The notes below the pieces were generated by a model. The model was not told where the DNA came from. It ran no database searches and worked only from the letters and a program-made list of their open reading frames with translations. The translations under genes and the position numbers were made by a program. Shown in pieces: positions 11,744 to 22,673 of a DNA stretch of 64,000 nt. The stretch lies in contig QKWP01000341.1 in assembly GCA_003550325.1 (NCBI GenBank), forward strand, positions 56,621 through 120,620, read 5' to 3'. The stretch comes from Gigaspora rosea (taxonomy: Eukaryota; Glomeromycota; Glomeromycetes; Diversisporales; Gigasporaceae). How positions within the stretch are numbered: position 1 is the first letter of the stretch; every line of letters starts with the position of its first letter.

Positions 11744-12240
11744 TTTCTGGCACAGGTCAACAGAAACTATAAAGCTTCTTTAAAGTACTACAAGAGCATA
11801 CTTTTAGTAATAGTCTGGGTAGCTGGTATCAAAGGATTCATCCATAGTGAGTCAATATCATTTTCTGATAATACATCTAATTCTGCTTGTAAAATAAGCT
11901 CTATTTCATAATAATTCCATGGCTGAGTGATCCAGTCTAAGGTTAGAGGTTTCAAGGCCTGGGCAATGATCTGGTCATTTCATATAAGAGGATCTTTGCA
12001 AGTTAGTAAATTCTGGTCTGGTTCATTTTCTATTGGTGTCCAGCATTTCTTGTTGACTTGGCATAATGTTTAATTTGAGTCCAGAGATTGTAGTTAAGAT
12101 TATACTGAATATCCTGGCTAGCTTTATATGCATAGAGATGTTCCAATTCACAAAACCACAACTCTTCTTGAAGACTGTCTAATTGGTACATCCTAGGCCT
12201 TGTATCTGACTTATTACATACTTTGCAACTAACAAGCATT
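11744..12240 (-). pseudogene. Broken coding remnant, upstream part; possibly retroelement-derived
   Basis: This continues the remnant at 7300-8398 on the other side of the hAT-type insertion. Peptide that looks real includes SCKVCNKSDTRPRMYQLDS, ELWFCELEHLYAYKASQD and LDWITQPWNYYEIELILQAE. The first has a CxxC motif near its start. It is broken in more than one place. I cannot name the family. Confidence 0.4.
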
Positions 12241-12399
12241 CCCCTTGAGTGAAGAAATAGATACTTCTAGGGTCTTCTTGGTCTAGAGCACAGTAGAAGT
12301 CGGATCAATATACTACATATGCCCAAAGCAAAGCAAGGGTTAATTGCTATTATATTTAAAAATTTTGTAAGTTTATTCATGCATTATTGCATGGGTTTG

Positions 12400-12831
12400 T
12401 AGCTAGTTTATTTAAAAATTTATTTTTGCTTTTTATTGAATTGATTTTTTTTTATTAATTTATTTATTTTCTTTATTATAAAAATAATATTGAAATCATT
12501 GTAGTAGGAATAGCTGTAGAAGATTGGTGGAAAAGAGTTACTGGGGAAATGGTGGGTAGTGTTGGGGAAGGAAAAGAGGCAGTTGTTGGGAATGCGTAGA
12601 TGTGATGGCAGGTAAATGATTATCAATTACTAAGTAGTTGTTTCAGGAAGGGGTAATTGCCGAGGAAGTGATTGTAGGTAAATAGTCATCGGATTGGTGG
12701 TTGTGTCAGGAAGGGTTTGTCTGGGTTGCGGTTGTTGAGAAAGAGAAATGGTGTTTGTAGGGAATGAATTGTGTTGGGGAGGTGTTGTTGGCAACAAATC
12801 CATATTAGGTCAGTGCAATTCATCATCACTA
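12400..12831 (-). other. Low-complexity Asn/Ser/Pro/Thr-coding stretch
   Basis: Read on the minus strand, the purine-rich plus strand gives low-complexity peptide (PSNSFPPIFYSYSYYND, LPTITSSAITPS). It may be a disordered part of the remnant at 11744-12240 or chance. No start, stop or splice signals make it a gene. Confidence 0.3.
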
Positions 12832-13012
12832 TTTGGACTCAAACTAGTTTGCAAACTTCAAGACCAAACCTTGACCAAACTCATAATTGTGAGTTTGGTT
12901 CGGGTTTGATATTGTAAGTTTGAAAACTAGTAAAATTTAGAGCTTGAGTCCGGTTTGAAGCCGGACCGAGCCCAGATCAGACTGGTCCCGAACCAGACCT
13001 AGGAACACTACA
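12832..13012. mobile_element. Terminal fragment of the 8.5 kb hAT-type family
   Basis: About 180 bp match the right end of the 8468-9952 element: actcaaactagtttgcaaac, agtaaaatttagag, then cagacctaggaacacta at the terminus. The other terminus is absent, so this is a solo end fragment. Confidence 0.75.
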
Positions 13013-13542
13013 TAAAGTGTATATTTGCATTCCATAATTTCACTGTTTTACAATATATATTAATACAGATAATCTATAGATAATTATCCGAACTTGAAGA
13101 ACTATCCGTCTGTTGAACAAAATCATTATCTGTTATCTGTATTATCCGGATAATACGGATAAAAAGTCTAACAGATCCGAACACTATTTTGTCAAAAAAA
13201 GTTGCATAAGAAACACATTTTATACTCAACAAAAAGTTTCCTTGTGCGATTTTACTATATATCACTAAATTCCAATCCTAACATAGACCCAAACCATAAC
13301 TCAAATGAACTTTAAAAAATTTTCGATTATCACGTGATGCAACTTTTTGGTGGAAGATCTTAAATACTGTATGTATGATTTATGCCGAACCTTAAATTCG
13401 GTGAAATTAAATGCTGTATAATGTAGTACATGTAGTATATACGTACGTACAGCACATACAAAATACATACGACAGTACGTAGTACTTTACACATATTCGG
13501 TTTGTTTTTCAATCAACATTAGCACATTCTAAAAAAAAAATT
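13013..13542. other. Spacer upstream of the kinase-LRR gene
   Basis: The stretch is AT-rich with short palindromes such as attatccggataat near 13140 and gtacgtac near 13443. The last 40 bases before the ATG are A/T-rich and stop-rich, consistent with a 5' leader. No clear TATA box can be chosen. Confidence 0.4.
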
Positions 13543-15432
13543 ATGGCAGATGTGCAAGTGGAATGGCTTGAAAAAGCTATTTTCGAAAGGCATATTAATT
13601 CTATCAATTATAATAAATTTACAGACCCTATCGTGATCGGCGAAGGAGGTTTTGGAAAAGTTTTTAAATACGAATGGAAAGATTGTGAATTAACGGTTGC
13701 TCTTAAATGTCTTAAAGTTGATACAAGCATAGATGAAAAAATAATTAAAGATTTTATTGATGAGGTATTAATTTGTTATATTGAAGCCTTAGTTATACAC
13801 TGCTATCGATAATAAATTCCTATAATTCATATAATTAGCTTAAACTATTGCGTAGTGTTTATTGCCATCCAAACATAATTACGTTCTATGGAGTCACAAA
13901 AAGTAGGTAAGCGATTTATAATTTAAAATATGTTAAATAAAAAAATAAATTTATCATTTCAAATGAATATGTAGATAGCAACGGGAATTATAATATGATT
14001 TTAGAATATGCTAATGAAGGAACTTTACGAGAATACCTAAAAACGAGTTTTACAAGATTACAATGGACAGATAAACTACGTATTGCTAAAGAAATAGCAC
14101 ACGGACTTTTATTTTTACATGAAAATAATATTATTCATAGAGATCTTGTATTATATGTTTTATCTGATTTTATATTTTCAATTTATTTATCAGTACTTTA
14201 ATCACCTATACTTTAACAACTTAGCATTCGAAAAATATCTTAATTCATGAAAGCAAGCCAAAGATAACAGATTTTGGCCTATCGAAGCAAATAAATCAGA
14301 CATCCAAGACTTCAACTGCTTTTGGAATGCCAGCATTCATCGAACCTCAGTGCCTTATTAAAAAAGGATATAAACGTGATAAGAGATCAGATATTTATAG
14401 CTTTGGAGTAATCCTCTGGGAAATTTCAAGTGGAAGGCCTCCATTCCAAACTTTTGAATCAAAAATGGAGCTTATGTTTCATATTTACCAAGGAAAAAGA
14501 GAAGATCCTATAGAAGGTACACCATCTCTATATGTCGAACTTTACAAAAAATGTTGGCACAACGATCCTGCCAATCGCCCAGAAACAAGAGTTATTCTCA
14601 ATACTTTAAAGCGTTTATTCTTAGTGAAACTTTAAATCGAAGCGATCCAATCGAAAAATTATCTGAGAATATAGAAGTTTCCTCAAATCATCATAAAAAT
14701 ATAGCACTTGCAAATTCACTTGAAATTACAACATCATCTCCGCTTTATTCAAATGACACGATGAATTCAAATACTTCAATAAAAGATAAAAGTACTCTTG
14801 AGGATTTGAGAAAAGAAGCACGCAAATATTTTAAGCAATGCAATTTTCTCAAAGCTTTAGAACTTTTTGAAGAAATTCTTAAAAACAGTCAGCATAGCCC
14901 TGATGATCAACAAAGCGTTTCAACATGGGATCTTTCTTGGAATAAATGTGGAAAGAAAAATTTAAATGAGTTAACAAAAGCACTTTGCAAGAACTCGACG
15001 CTGACTTCTTTGGATCTTCATGGTAATGAACTTGGATCAGAAGATGGAAAAGCATTAGCAGATGCACTTTGCAAGAACATCACTCTGACTTCTTTGAGAC
15101 TCGATTCGAATAATCTTGGATCCGAAGGAGGAAAAGCATTAGCAGATGCACTTTACAAGAATTCTACGCTGACTTCTTTGGATCTTTATGGTAATAAACT
15201 TGGATCAGAAGGAGGAAAAACAATAGCAGATGCACTTTTCAAGAATAATACACTGAAAACTTTGGATCTTTGTTTGAATGAACTTGGATCAGAAGGAGGA
15301 AAAGCATTAGCAGATGCACTTTGCAAGAACTCCACGCTGACTTATTTGAATATCGGATCTAATAATATTGGTTTTGCATTAGAATCAAATAATTCATATC
15401 TTGAAATAGATCAAGATTTTTATTATTTCTAG
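13543..15432 (+). CDS. TKL-type protein kinase with C-terminal RNI-type LRRs
   Basis: A serine/threonine kinase of the tyrosine-kinase-like type, probably cytosolic, joined to ribonuclease-inhibitor-type LRRs. Exons are 13543-13764, 13839-13906, 13979-14147 and 14225 onward. Introns are 72-77 bp, GT-AG, and frame is kept at each junction. Kinase signature residues are all present: the glycine loop IGEGGFGKVFKY, lysine in VALKCLK, HRDLHSKNIL (HRDL closes exon 3), DFGLSK and the SDIYSFGVILWE block. The activation segment ends MPAFIEPQ rather than APE. A TPR-like helix pair (EARKYFKQCNFLKALELFEE) follows, then about five 28-residue LRRs of the form LTSLDLxGNxLGSEGGKALADALCKN. The reading frame shifts by one near 14605-14615, between LNTLKR and FILSETLNRSD. 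That is either a real lesion or a sequencing error. Start chosen: first ATG upstream of the glycine loop. Fungal kinase-LRR fusions recall NLR-like receptors, but no nucleotide-binding domain is seen. Confidence 0.8.
14932..15370 (+). repeat. 84-bp coding repeat: RNI-type LRR array
   Basis: Units of 84 bp (28 residues) share gcattagcagatgcact and tttggatct. The repeats keep frame and differ mainly in the variable positions after LDL, as in a working ligand- or protein-binding LRR. Confidence 0.85.
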
Positions 15433-15564
15433 AAAATGCAGTTATATAAAGTATATGTTAAATGTAAAATTTGTAATTTATATTGTATATTTCTAAAATA
15501 CCAAATAAATTAAAAAGTAATTTATATTTATTAAAGTATTGATTATTTTAAATTTAAGTGTGCA

Positions 15565-15682
15565 TGGGGGAGGGAGAAAGGGAGATGGAGTGAGAGAGAG
15601 AAAGGGAGATGGAGTGAGAGAGAGAAAGAGAGATGGAGTGGGGAGAAGGAGTGAGAGAAAGAGGGATAGAGAGAGAGACAGG
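15565..15682 (+). repeat. Polypurine minisatellite, ~24-bp unit
   Basis: About 118 bases are nearly pure A/G, with the unit gagagagaaagggagatggagt repeated two to three times, then GA runs. Such polypurine tracts can form intramolecular triplexes. Frames through it are not genes. Confidence 0.85.
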
Positions 15683-15739
15683 ATGTATGTAAAGGACCAA
15701 ATAGTTCTCATTATAAATAAGTATTAAGCACTCCTTCAC

Positions 15740-16024
15740 AATTGCATTTAGCTTGTGAGTATTTAGTCTAATACATGTATTGACTATAAAATATATTGCT
15801 CACACTTAAATTAATCCATATATTAGTAAAAAAAATAAATTAGATTATGTATTTCACACTTGACCTGTTTAATAAGTAGCTGTGCGATGTTGTTTTGCAA
15901 ACCCAGGAATGTGAGTGTATGTATGAACAGCATTATATCTAGAAAATCTATATTAATCTGCGTTATAACATCTAGAAATGTAAGCTCACTAAAGGCATAC
16001 ATATTAAAATCGATAATAAATTCC
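15740..16024. other. Spacer, possibly eroded 3' end of the ligase gene
   Basis: The minus strand continues beyond the last recognisable ligase motif, but no adenylate-forming-enzyme C-terminal motif can be seen. Confidence 0.35.
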
Positions 16025-16521
16025 AAAAATCTGGCACTTTTACCATATCCTTGCTTAATTGGTATTTTTAAATATTATAAAAATCATCATTCATTCTTTT
16101 ATTTAAGGATGCAACACCACAAATACTGTATCCACATTTTGACATAATTTCAATAAAGGAAGTTGACTAATTCAGGTATGATCGGTGGAATTGAATAAAT
16201 AAAGATGACTTTATATTTTTGAATGCATCGATAAAATGCCGTCAAGTTAAATCTGGAAAGTATCACCGCTGAAGCACCCTTTAAATTGATTGATATCATG
16301 TAAGTGTTTTGACTAATGAACCATTTCTTTCATTATTAAAAGCTTACCAAAACTGGAACTAAACTAATGACAAAGACAGTTCCATAGATATGGAGAAAGG
16401 TTGTAAAAGAAAAATATTAGAAAACTCGTCTTTGTTTTTGTTTTTAATAAATAATAAATTTTCAGTGATAAATATTTACCATTACTCCTATGAAGATATT
16501 ACGAGTTCTAAAAGATGGAAA
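16025..16521 (-). pseudogene. 4-coumarate-CoA-ligase-like pseudogene, C-terminal part
   Basis: This is the continuation of the adenylate-forming enzyme at 20061-20945, cut off from it by the insertion at 16522-20052. On the minus strand the motif FLHIYGTVFVISLVPVL matches the conserved PFFHIYG block of 4CL-type ligases. After a probable intron (GTAAGC...AAAG, about 70 bp) come GASAVILSRFNLTAFYRC, IQKYKVIF and IPPIIPELV, matching the GATVVVLPRF...EKYKVTHLPLVPPI region. Then come CGVASLNKRM and PIKQGYG, the GYGMTE adenylation motif with its last residues lost. Frames change several times and the C-terminal catalytic lysine domain is missing, so it is dead. Known family members activate carboxylic acids to CoA thioesters with ATP. 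Confidence 0.75.
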
Positions 16522-17215
16522 TAATGATGCCTGACGCATGACGCAACCTGCGTCATTGACGCATGACGAAACCATTTCGTCAGGCAACTTCAAATTGGCG
16601 AATTGACGAATGATGAAACCCATGACGCATGACGAAACCCATGACGCATGACGAATCCCACGACGCATGACGAACACATGACGCATGAAACCATGACGCA
16701 TGACGCATGACGAAACCAATAATAAATAACAAAACCCATGATGATTTTGATGAAGCATAAGACTATTATTCATTTCTTTCATAATAGAAATAAATTAGTC
16801 CATGTAAAGTTAATTTTTTTATTCATTATTATATCTTCCTAATTTCTATCTTTTTGACATCGATCCGATATTGCCTGATGATTTGCAACAATCACCCGAT
16901 AGGTGTTCTACGAATTGGCAATGTCATAGTATTTTATTATTATGTATTATTTATGTATTTCTAATTTGGCATAGTTTATGGCATAGTTGAGTGCTTTTAA
17001 CCCTCAACGACGAGGGTTATACTCTCTCGGCGAGTGTATGAAACTCTCAGCGAGTGAATTAAACACCTAGCGAGTGATTAAAACTTCAGTACGAATTAAA
17101 GAGATTTGAGGGTATGGTTTTAGTCTGCAAATTAAATAACAGTTGTTCATAGCATTAGTGTTTATTATTGATGGTTCAAAAAAATCGTCAGATCTAGGAC
17201 GGCGTTTAGCCTTAG

Positions 17216-19204
17216 TAGAGATGTTGATCGGTGAAGGTTTTCTTGATCGATCATATGATCGATTGTCTATAAAATGTTCGAATGTTTGATTGATCAAATT
17301 ATGATCGATTAAAATTAGTAATCGATCCAAATCCACCAATCATTTGATTGATTTTATGATCGATCATATGATCGATCTTTAGTCATTTCGTTTTGTTTAA
17401 TTTTTTTTATAGAGTTTCTAATACTGTATAACATTATGTTGAAAAATTAAGTCTTAATCATGTTTTATAGCCACATGGTAATTTAAATCAGAAATGTGTT
17501 AGGTAAGTGTTAGGTACGTTGTGAGCGGAAAAATATGTACCCTACGTCTAAATATAACTACTGTACGCGACTAATACTAACTAAAACTAACTCTACCACT
17601 CTATCTAAACCCTAATAACGGTAAGGCTTCGATTGAGGCGTGGATCGACTTGGTCCGAATAACTAGGGTCGAATAGAGCTTTAAATGGGGTTACGAGGCT
17701 CTAGGGTGAGTATAGACCTTATCACCAGTTTGTAGTATTCTTTGGTTTACTGTTTGAATAATACTAATCCACTTATTTTCCATCTCTTGAGTTCTAATAA
17801 TTAGGCACGATCGTTAATTTTCTTAACGATGGTCACGTGATGTCATGAGGATCGATGCAGGGACGATGATTTTCTGCGGCAACTAAACCCAAATTCTGCG
17901 GTTATTTACTCCTAATTTCTGCAATAATTCTGCAATAATAAATTTATATTTATGCACAAAAAAATTTCAAATACTGTGAATTTCTGCACAAAAAATCTTT
18001 TATTTCTGCGCAAAAAAAATCTAATGCTAATGTACTGAAACTTCCCGACAAATCACGATCGTGTTTTGTGTTAACCGATTATCTATCCTTCCAGGATTTC
18101 CATTAATAAATAAGTACTTGTTATTCACTAGGATACTGTTTTTTTATGACGTGGCCGAAGGTCAAGTCATAATGCGGTATCTGCTGCGAAGGAATCAGCA
18201 ATTATCAGCCACAATTTGACCAATAATTCGCTTATCCGACATGTCTGACATGTAACTTATTAGGCCTCCTTCTAATTCACCTCTTAAGGGGGTGATGGAA
18301 ATTTGAATAACTTACACAAAAATCGTTCGGCGTTCTTATAAGACATACATGTCGGATAAGCAATTTGATTGGTCCGAATCAAATTCTAGTCTAAATTCCG
18401 CATTTATCGGCAACAAAATCTGATTTTTGCAAAATACTTCTCAATCCGTGAATTCTGCGGCATTCTTCATTTTGCAGAAAATCATCATCCCTGGATCGAT
18501 GACAACAATGCAAGATCACTATTGTACGATAAATGAGGTAATCTGTATTTTAATCAATTATTGATAGTTTCTTATAAATACGGAAACTGACTGATTGCTA
18601 ATTTTTTTTACTATTAAATGGCAACTTATTCGAAGGTACGATTTTATTACCGATTTTTAAGGGCACTGGGTCAAGCGATTTATGAGAAACGAATTTTTAG
18701 ATTATGACACTTCTACTCTTATTTCGAATGTTGAGCCCCATAACTTGTATAGTGTAAGAAATTAAAATTTTAATTTCTCTATGATACATGAACTAAACTC
18801 GAAAATAAATTTCTTGAATTATCGATCTAAATAGTGTAAGGTCTAGAATTCTCAACCTCTTTAATACGCGAAGAATATATCTATAATAGCAACTATTATA
18901 CGTATACTAAATAAGCTGCTACTGTGAATGACAGATTTAGCTTATCTTCAAGACCTTTATTCTATTTTAGGTTTTAGATTTTCTATTTTTAAATCGAATA
19001 TATATAAGTATTTTAAAATTTAATGATCGATCAGATTTTTTAGATCGATTATCGATTTTCGCATATTATTTAATATATATAATCGATAATGTTCGATATG
19101 TTCGATCCCTTATCGAACGATCGTACACAAAAAAAAAATTTTTTGATTAGTCACGATCAAACAAACCAAATGATCGATCACGGAATGATCGATCATCATC
19201 TCTA
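17216..19204. mobile_element. hAT-type element B, 1989 bp, nested in A
   Basis: Ends read tagagatgttgatcgg and ccgtgatcgatcat...catctcta. The 8-bp target duplication AGCCTTAG occurs at 17208-17215 and 19205-19212, and the empty site is preserved in the other copy of A near 54220-54240. Subterminal regions are packed with gatcgatc and tgatcgatcatatgatcga palindromes (17240-17380, 19020-19200), probable transposase-binding sites. No protein is recognised inside. Confidence 0.9.
17858..18493. mobile_element. hAT-type element C, 636 bp, nested in B
   Basis: The inverted ends are cagggacgatgattttctgc and gcagaaaatcatcatccctg. The 8-bp target duplication GATCGATG lies at 17850-17857 and 18494-18501. 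Internal direct repeats of the ttctgcg/aattctgcgg type fill the first and last 150 bp. A smaller relative with similar ends is at 55140-55378. Confidence 0.9.
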
Positions 19205-19385
19205 AGCCTTAGCTATTAGCAGGTTCTACAGCAAATTACTAATGAATGAATATGATTTCATTAGTAAAATTGTTATGATCTTGGGGCAAAATCAATCAAT
19301 TCCAATCCAGCCGACCATAATATCTGATGCACTTCAACGTATTCCGACCCGGAATTTGGTGACCCCCATATTAGTTGATCCTACG
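19205..19385. mobile_element. Degraded Tc1-like MITE inside element A
   Basis: Bases such as gacccggaatttggtgaccccc match one terminus of the 54067-54277 MITE in reverse orientation. The other terminus is lost in this copy; its place near 17190 shows a deletion of about 70 bp relative to the 53.5 kb copy. Confidence 0.6.
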
Positions 19386-20060
19386 CTTCGCTGTTGCTAG
19401 TGAAATGCTAGCAATAAAAAATAATCTGTCTAAATTCAATATAAAAGCTTCTTCAATTGACAAGTGTTTCATCAAAAGCTTCATCATCTTAGGTAGCGCT
19501 CCCACAAAAAAATTGATCACTCTGTAATTCTGTAATTTTGACCAATCAAAATTTGGATCAAGTGTAACGTGATAATCAAAACAAATGTGGTTTGTTTGGT
19601 TTGTTTTCTAAGTAAAAATACGTGTAAAACTAAGGCCAAGAAAACCGCGTTATAATTAGGGTTAGGGTTAGAAAAATATAGTGGCCATTGTGACTATTAG
19701 TAAAATTTCACGAGAAACATTTTTAATTAGGACGCAATAGATGGTTTCCTAATAAAAATTTAGAGCTATCTGTTTTTTGTAAAAAAATTTTACGTTACAC
19801 CTGATCTTAAAATTCGATCAGTTAAAATTACAGGTTGTGAACAATTTATTTGTGTTGAAGAGCTAGGGCGTTAGTTTTATCTCATCAATAGTCAGGGGTT
19901 GCATCAGAGGTTTCATCAATCATCAAGGGTTTCATCAATCGTCAAGGGTTTCGTCAATCGTCAAGGGTTTCATCAAGCGTCAAGGGTTTTGTCAGACGCA
20001 AATTTGACAAAACCTTTCGTCATCGTGAAAATAATTGCGTCAGGCATCATTAGATGGAAA

Positions 20061-20945
20061 ATTAAAGAAGTAATATAAATTTAGTAGCAGTATTCTTATT
20101 ATAGAGATTTTTAATAACGTCATTATAAACAATTCTATTAATTGTTAAACCTTTAAACTTTTTACTTGTTCGTAGAATCATTCGACTATAAAACATTTAC
20201 AGGCACTTATAAGTAATGATGGAATCTAACGAAATAATCTGTCATATTAGCTACAACATTTGTATGTGATTCAACACCTTTTTGTCTTCCGGTAGTTCCA
20301 AAGCTATAGCATAAAAATGCTACTGTAATCCTAGCTTCCTCCAGAGAATATGAAACAGGTTTTGCTTCACTATCACCAATAAGCGAACGATGAGTCGAAA
20401 TCCGCAAACTTCACTATTGTCAAGCAAAAGGATCCTTGATTTTGCTTCTTTGGCAGCTTTAATGGCGGTATTAAAATATTCAGGATGTACAATTATAACG
20501 GAAGCACCTGAATCGATCAATTGAATGTGAATTCGCTTGCTATGCACTTTAAATTTGCTGTTGTTACTTTTGGCCTAATTTCAATTTCATTAATAGAATT
20601 TTTTTTCAAATCACGATTTCTTAGTATGTTTTTAATTTACCGGCTGCTATCATACCAAAAACAACAATGGGATAATCAATTTGCAGCTTAATTAAATTTG
20701 AGTCATTAAATAACAAAAAGATGAAATTGTACATGATTAGAAAAGAAGATTCCCAACACGTCATGACGCTTAAATCCAGCGAATTTTCTCATGTCTCTTT
20801 TTAAGCCAAAAGTAACTTTTTCATCAGTTATTCCATCAGTAAATATGTCCTTAATTTCTGAAATTTTATTTTTATTACTGATCGCATATTGATAAATTTC
20901 TATTCAACATCTGGATAACTTGAATTAAAAATCATATCGTGTATA
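20061..20945 (-). pseudogene. 4-coumarate-CoA-ligase-like pseudogene, N-terminal part
   Basis: On the minus strand the order of motifs is that of 4CL-type acyl-CoA ligases. It begins MIFNSSYPDVE, then SEIKDIFTDGITDEKVTF, MRKFAGFKRHDVLGIF and DYPIVVFGMIAAG. A probable intron (GTAAATTAAAAAC...TTAG) follows, then KVTTANLKCIASEFTF, LIDSGASVIIVHPEYF and the AMP-binding signature SFGTTGRQKGVESHTNVVAN near 20240-20300. At least four frame changes and several stops occur, and Gly/Ser of the signature SSGTTGxPKG is altered (SFGTTGRQKG). The gene continues at 16025-16521 beyond the hAT-type insertion. Host gene, dead. Confidence 0.8.
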
Positions 20946-20968
20946 ATATTACAATGTTTTCAAATTAC

Positions 20969-21124
20969 TGTGATCAGAAAATTCATATATCACACCGGGA
21001 ATCAGAAATCTTTATAAATGTCAATATATATATTAATTGGTCAAAAATTTTATAGAATAATTTTTAGCCAATTGTTTTTTCCAGATTCCTATTCCCAGTG
21101 TGATGCGTGAAATTGCTGACCACA
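20969..21124. mobile_element. MITE, 156 bp, ~40-bp inverted ends
   Basis: The left end tgtgatcagaaaattca...atcacaccgggaat pairs with the right end attcccagtgtgat...aattgctgaccaca. No convincing target duplication was found, so the superfamily is open. Confidence 0.65.
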
Positions 21125-21298
21125 GATAATGTACCACTATTGACCGTTTTATAATAATTCTTAGCATATTGGCAGATATGTGGAATTAAGTCCCTGGATT
21201 TGATAATTTGAAAATGTTTAATGTAACGGTTGAATATGTGAAGTTACACAAAAATGATATACGCCTCTATAGTTAAAGTAACCAATTACAGTTGATTT

Positions 21299-21541
21299 GA
21301 AAATTAGTGGAACTCATAAAGAATTTATGATCAGCAAATTTCAATAATTATTTTTCGGTAATGAAAGATGTTTTTCAATAATATAATTTTCGGTCGATTC
21401 AAGATTGTACCATGGTGATATACCAGCTGAAAATTATATTATCGCAAACTACATTCTTTATTATCGTAAACTGCCTGTAATTTCAATAATTATAATTACT
21501 GTAGTTTGGCAATAAATTTATTATGTGTCCCACTAATTTTC
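21299..21541. mobile_element. MITE, ~243 bp
   Basis: The inverted ends are gaaaattagtggaactcataa and ttatgtgtcccactaattttc, continuing into ttcaataatta on both sides. No target duplication is evident. Confidence 0.6.
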
Positions 21542-21717
21542 TATAAATATCTTATCGATTTATGGAAATACTCGTAAATTAATAGTCTTGGATATTCTAA
21601 ATTTTTTTTTCTATATTTAAAAACTTATGATACGAGCAATCAAGGCTAAGCATACGCAAAAGAAAAAAATAATAATTAAAGAAATTAGAAGTACAAATCA
21701 TTTTGTATTTTTAGAAG

Positions 21718-21924
21718 TTGACCATAAGTCAGCTATTCGAAAATCTACAAAGCGCCAAATATGCCCAGGGACCCGCATTAGCTGATCAGATGGGTTACAC
21801 AGGGCTCAAGGCACTAGTCGATCAGGTAGTGTCACACAGTGCCAACCTATCGGCTAATTTCAGTGGATGGCTAAAGCCAGGTACATCACGAGATTACAAT
21901 TTTTTTGATTTTTCTGATTTTTAA
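21718..21924 (+). CDS. Unknown ORF fragment of unusually high GC
   Basis: A 68-residue frame with balanced composition (SAKYAQGPALADQMGYTGLK, ALVDQVVSHSANLSANF). It is near 50% GC while its surroundings are far lower. I do not recognise it. The last nine residues run into AT-rich DNA and then a telomere-like ttagggttaggg, so only roughly residues 3-58 look like real coding. It may be a fragment of a longer gene or of a mobile element. No promoter or splice signals are obvious. Confidence 0.3.
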   Translation: MTISQLFENLQSAKYAQGPALADQMGYTGLKALVDQVVSHSANLSANFSGWLKPGTSRDYNFFDFSDF

Positions 21925-22121
21925 TTAGGGTTAGGGTTAGAATATGGTTTTATATGGTAAAATTGCATTTTCGACACTTTTACTTAGTCAAACAAGACGG
22001 TTTGGATAGCCATTTTTTATATATTTCGTGTTTTTGTCTTTGCTGTCTCACTTTGTTTTGTTTGGACTGATCCGGGTTATATATCGGGTAATTTCGTGAT
22101 GTACCTAGCTTTAGCCTACCC

Positions 22122-22494
22122 TAGGGTGTCCAGGATTATGCGATGCGATGAGGTAAATTATGTGATTTGACTGAGGTCAATTATGCGATGAAAGCGAAAT
22201 AAATTTAAGATTATGCAAAATATTTAAATAGATTATGCGATTTTTATAGTGTTATGCTACATATACTATTCTCAGAATTATTCGGATATTGACAAAAAAA
22301 ATTGCTTCGACCTTGCTCGTATAGAATTCTTTTCCGCATTAGCTACCGTATCTCGAAAATCTCAAAAAATTGTATCTACCAATCATATTTGAGGCATGTG
22401 CTCTAAATGCTTTTTTGCTTAATTATGCGAAGCATATGTGATACGAAAAAATGGGCAATTATGAGCATAGCATCGAATAATCCTGGACACCCTA
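22122..22494. mobile_element. hAT-type MITE, 373 bp
   Basis: The inverted ends are tagggtgtccaggattat and ataatcctggacacccta, with a perfect 8-bp target duplication GCCTACCC (22114-22121, 22495-22502). Interior direct repeats of attatgcgat near both ends are likely subterminal binding motifs. Confidence 0.92.
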
Positions 22495-22582
22495 GCCTAC
22501 CCTAATTTCAGCAGACCCACTGGCCGATCACGTGATATTACACCAGGCATTTATGGAAAATCACATTAATATACTTTCCATA

Positions 22583-22612
22583 GACTCTCTCTCTCTCTAC
22601 TCACAAGCAAAT
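22583..22612 (+). promoter_or_regulatory. CT-repeat leader upstream of a degraded gene
   Basis: The run gactctctctctctctactcac lies about 70 bp upstream of an ATG at 22674. Pyrimidine tracts like this are common just upstream of fungal start sites. Inferred from position only. Confidence 0.3.
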
Positions 22613-22673
22613 CAACCGTCAGAAAATTATGCAGATTATTACGTTTAGTCAATAAAAGCAAATTTACGTGAGA

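Larger units (their letters stand above)
16522..20052. mobile_element. hAT-type element A, copy 1, 3531 bp, carrying nested elements
   Basis: Termini are taatgatgcctgacgca and tgcgtcaggcatcatta, a perfect 17-bp inverted pair. The 8-bp target duplication GATGGAAA flanks it (16514-16521, 20053-20060). Next to each end lies a short array of direct repeats: (catgacgcatgacgaaacc) on the left, (cgtcaagggtttcatcaat) on the right. These look like transposase-binding subterminal repeats. The shorter inverted copy at 53488-54943 lacks the nested hAT at 17216-19204. No transposase is encoded. It sits inside the 4CL-like pseudogene. Confidence 0.9.

Noticed and set aside
15493-15739. Overlapping frames on both strands in the GA tract
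   Set aside because: Pure low-complexity translation of a polypurine minisatellite.
16462-16782. Frame rich in repeated RHGFMRH/VMRRG-type peptide, and the similar ones at 53487-53711 and 54758-55018
   Set aside because: They read through the subterminal repeat arrays of element A and are not proteins.
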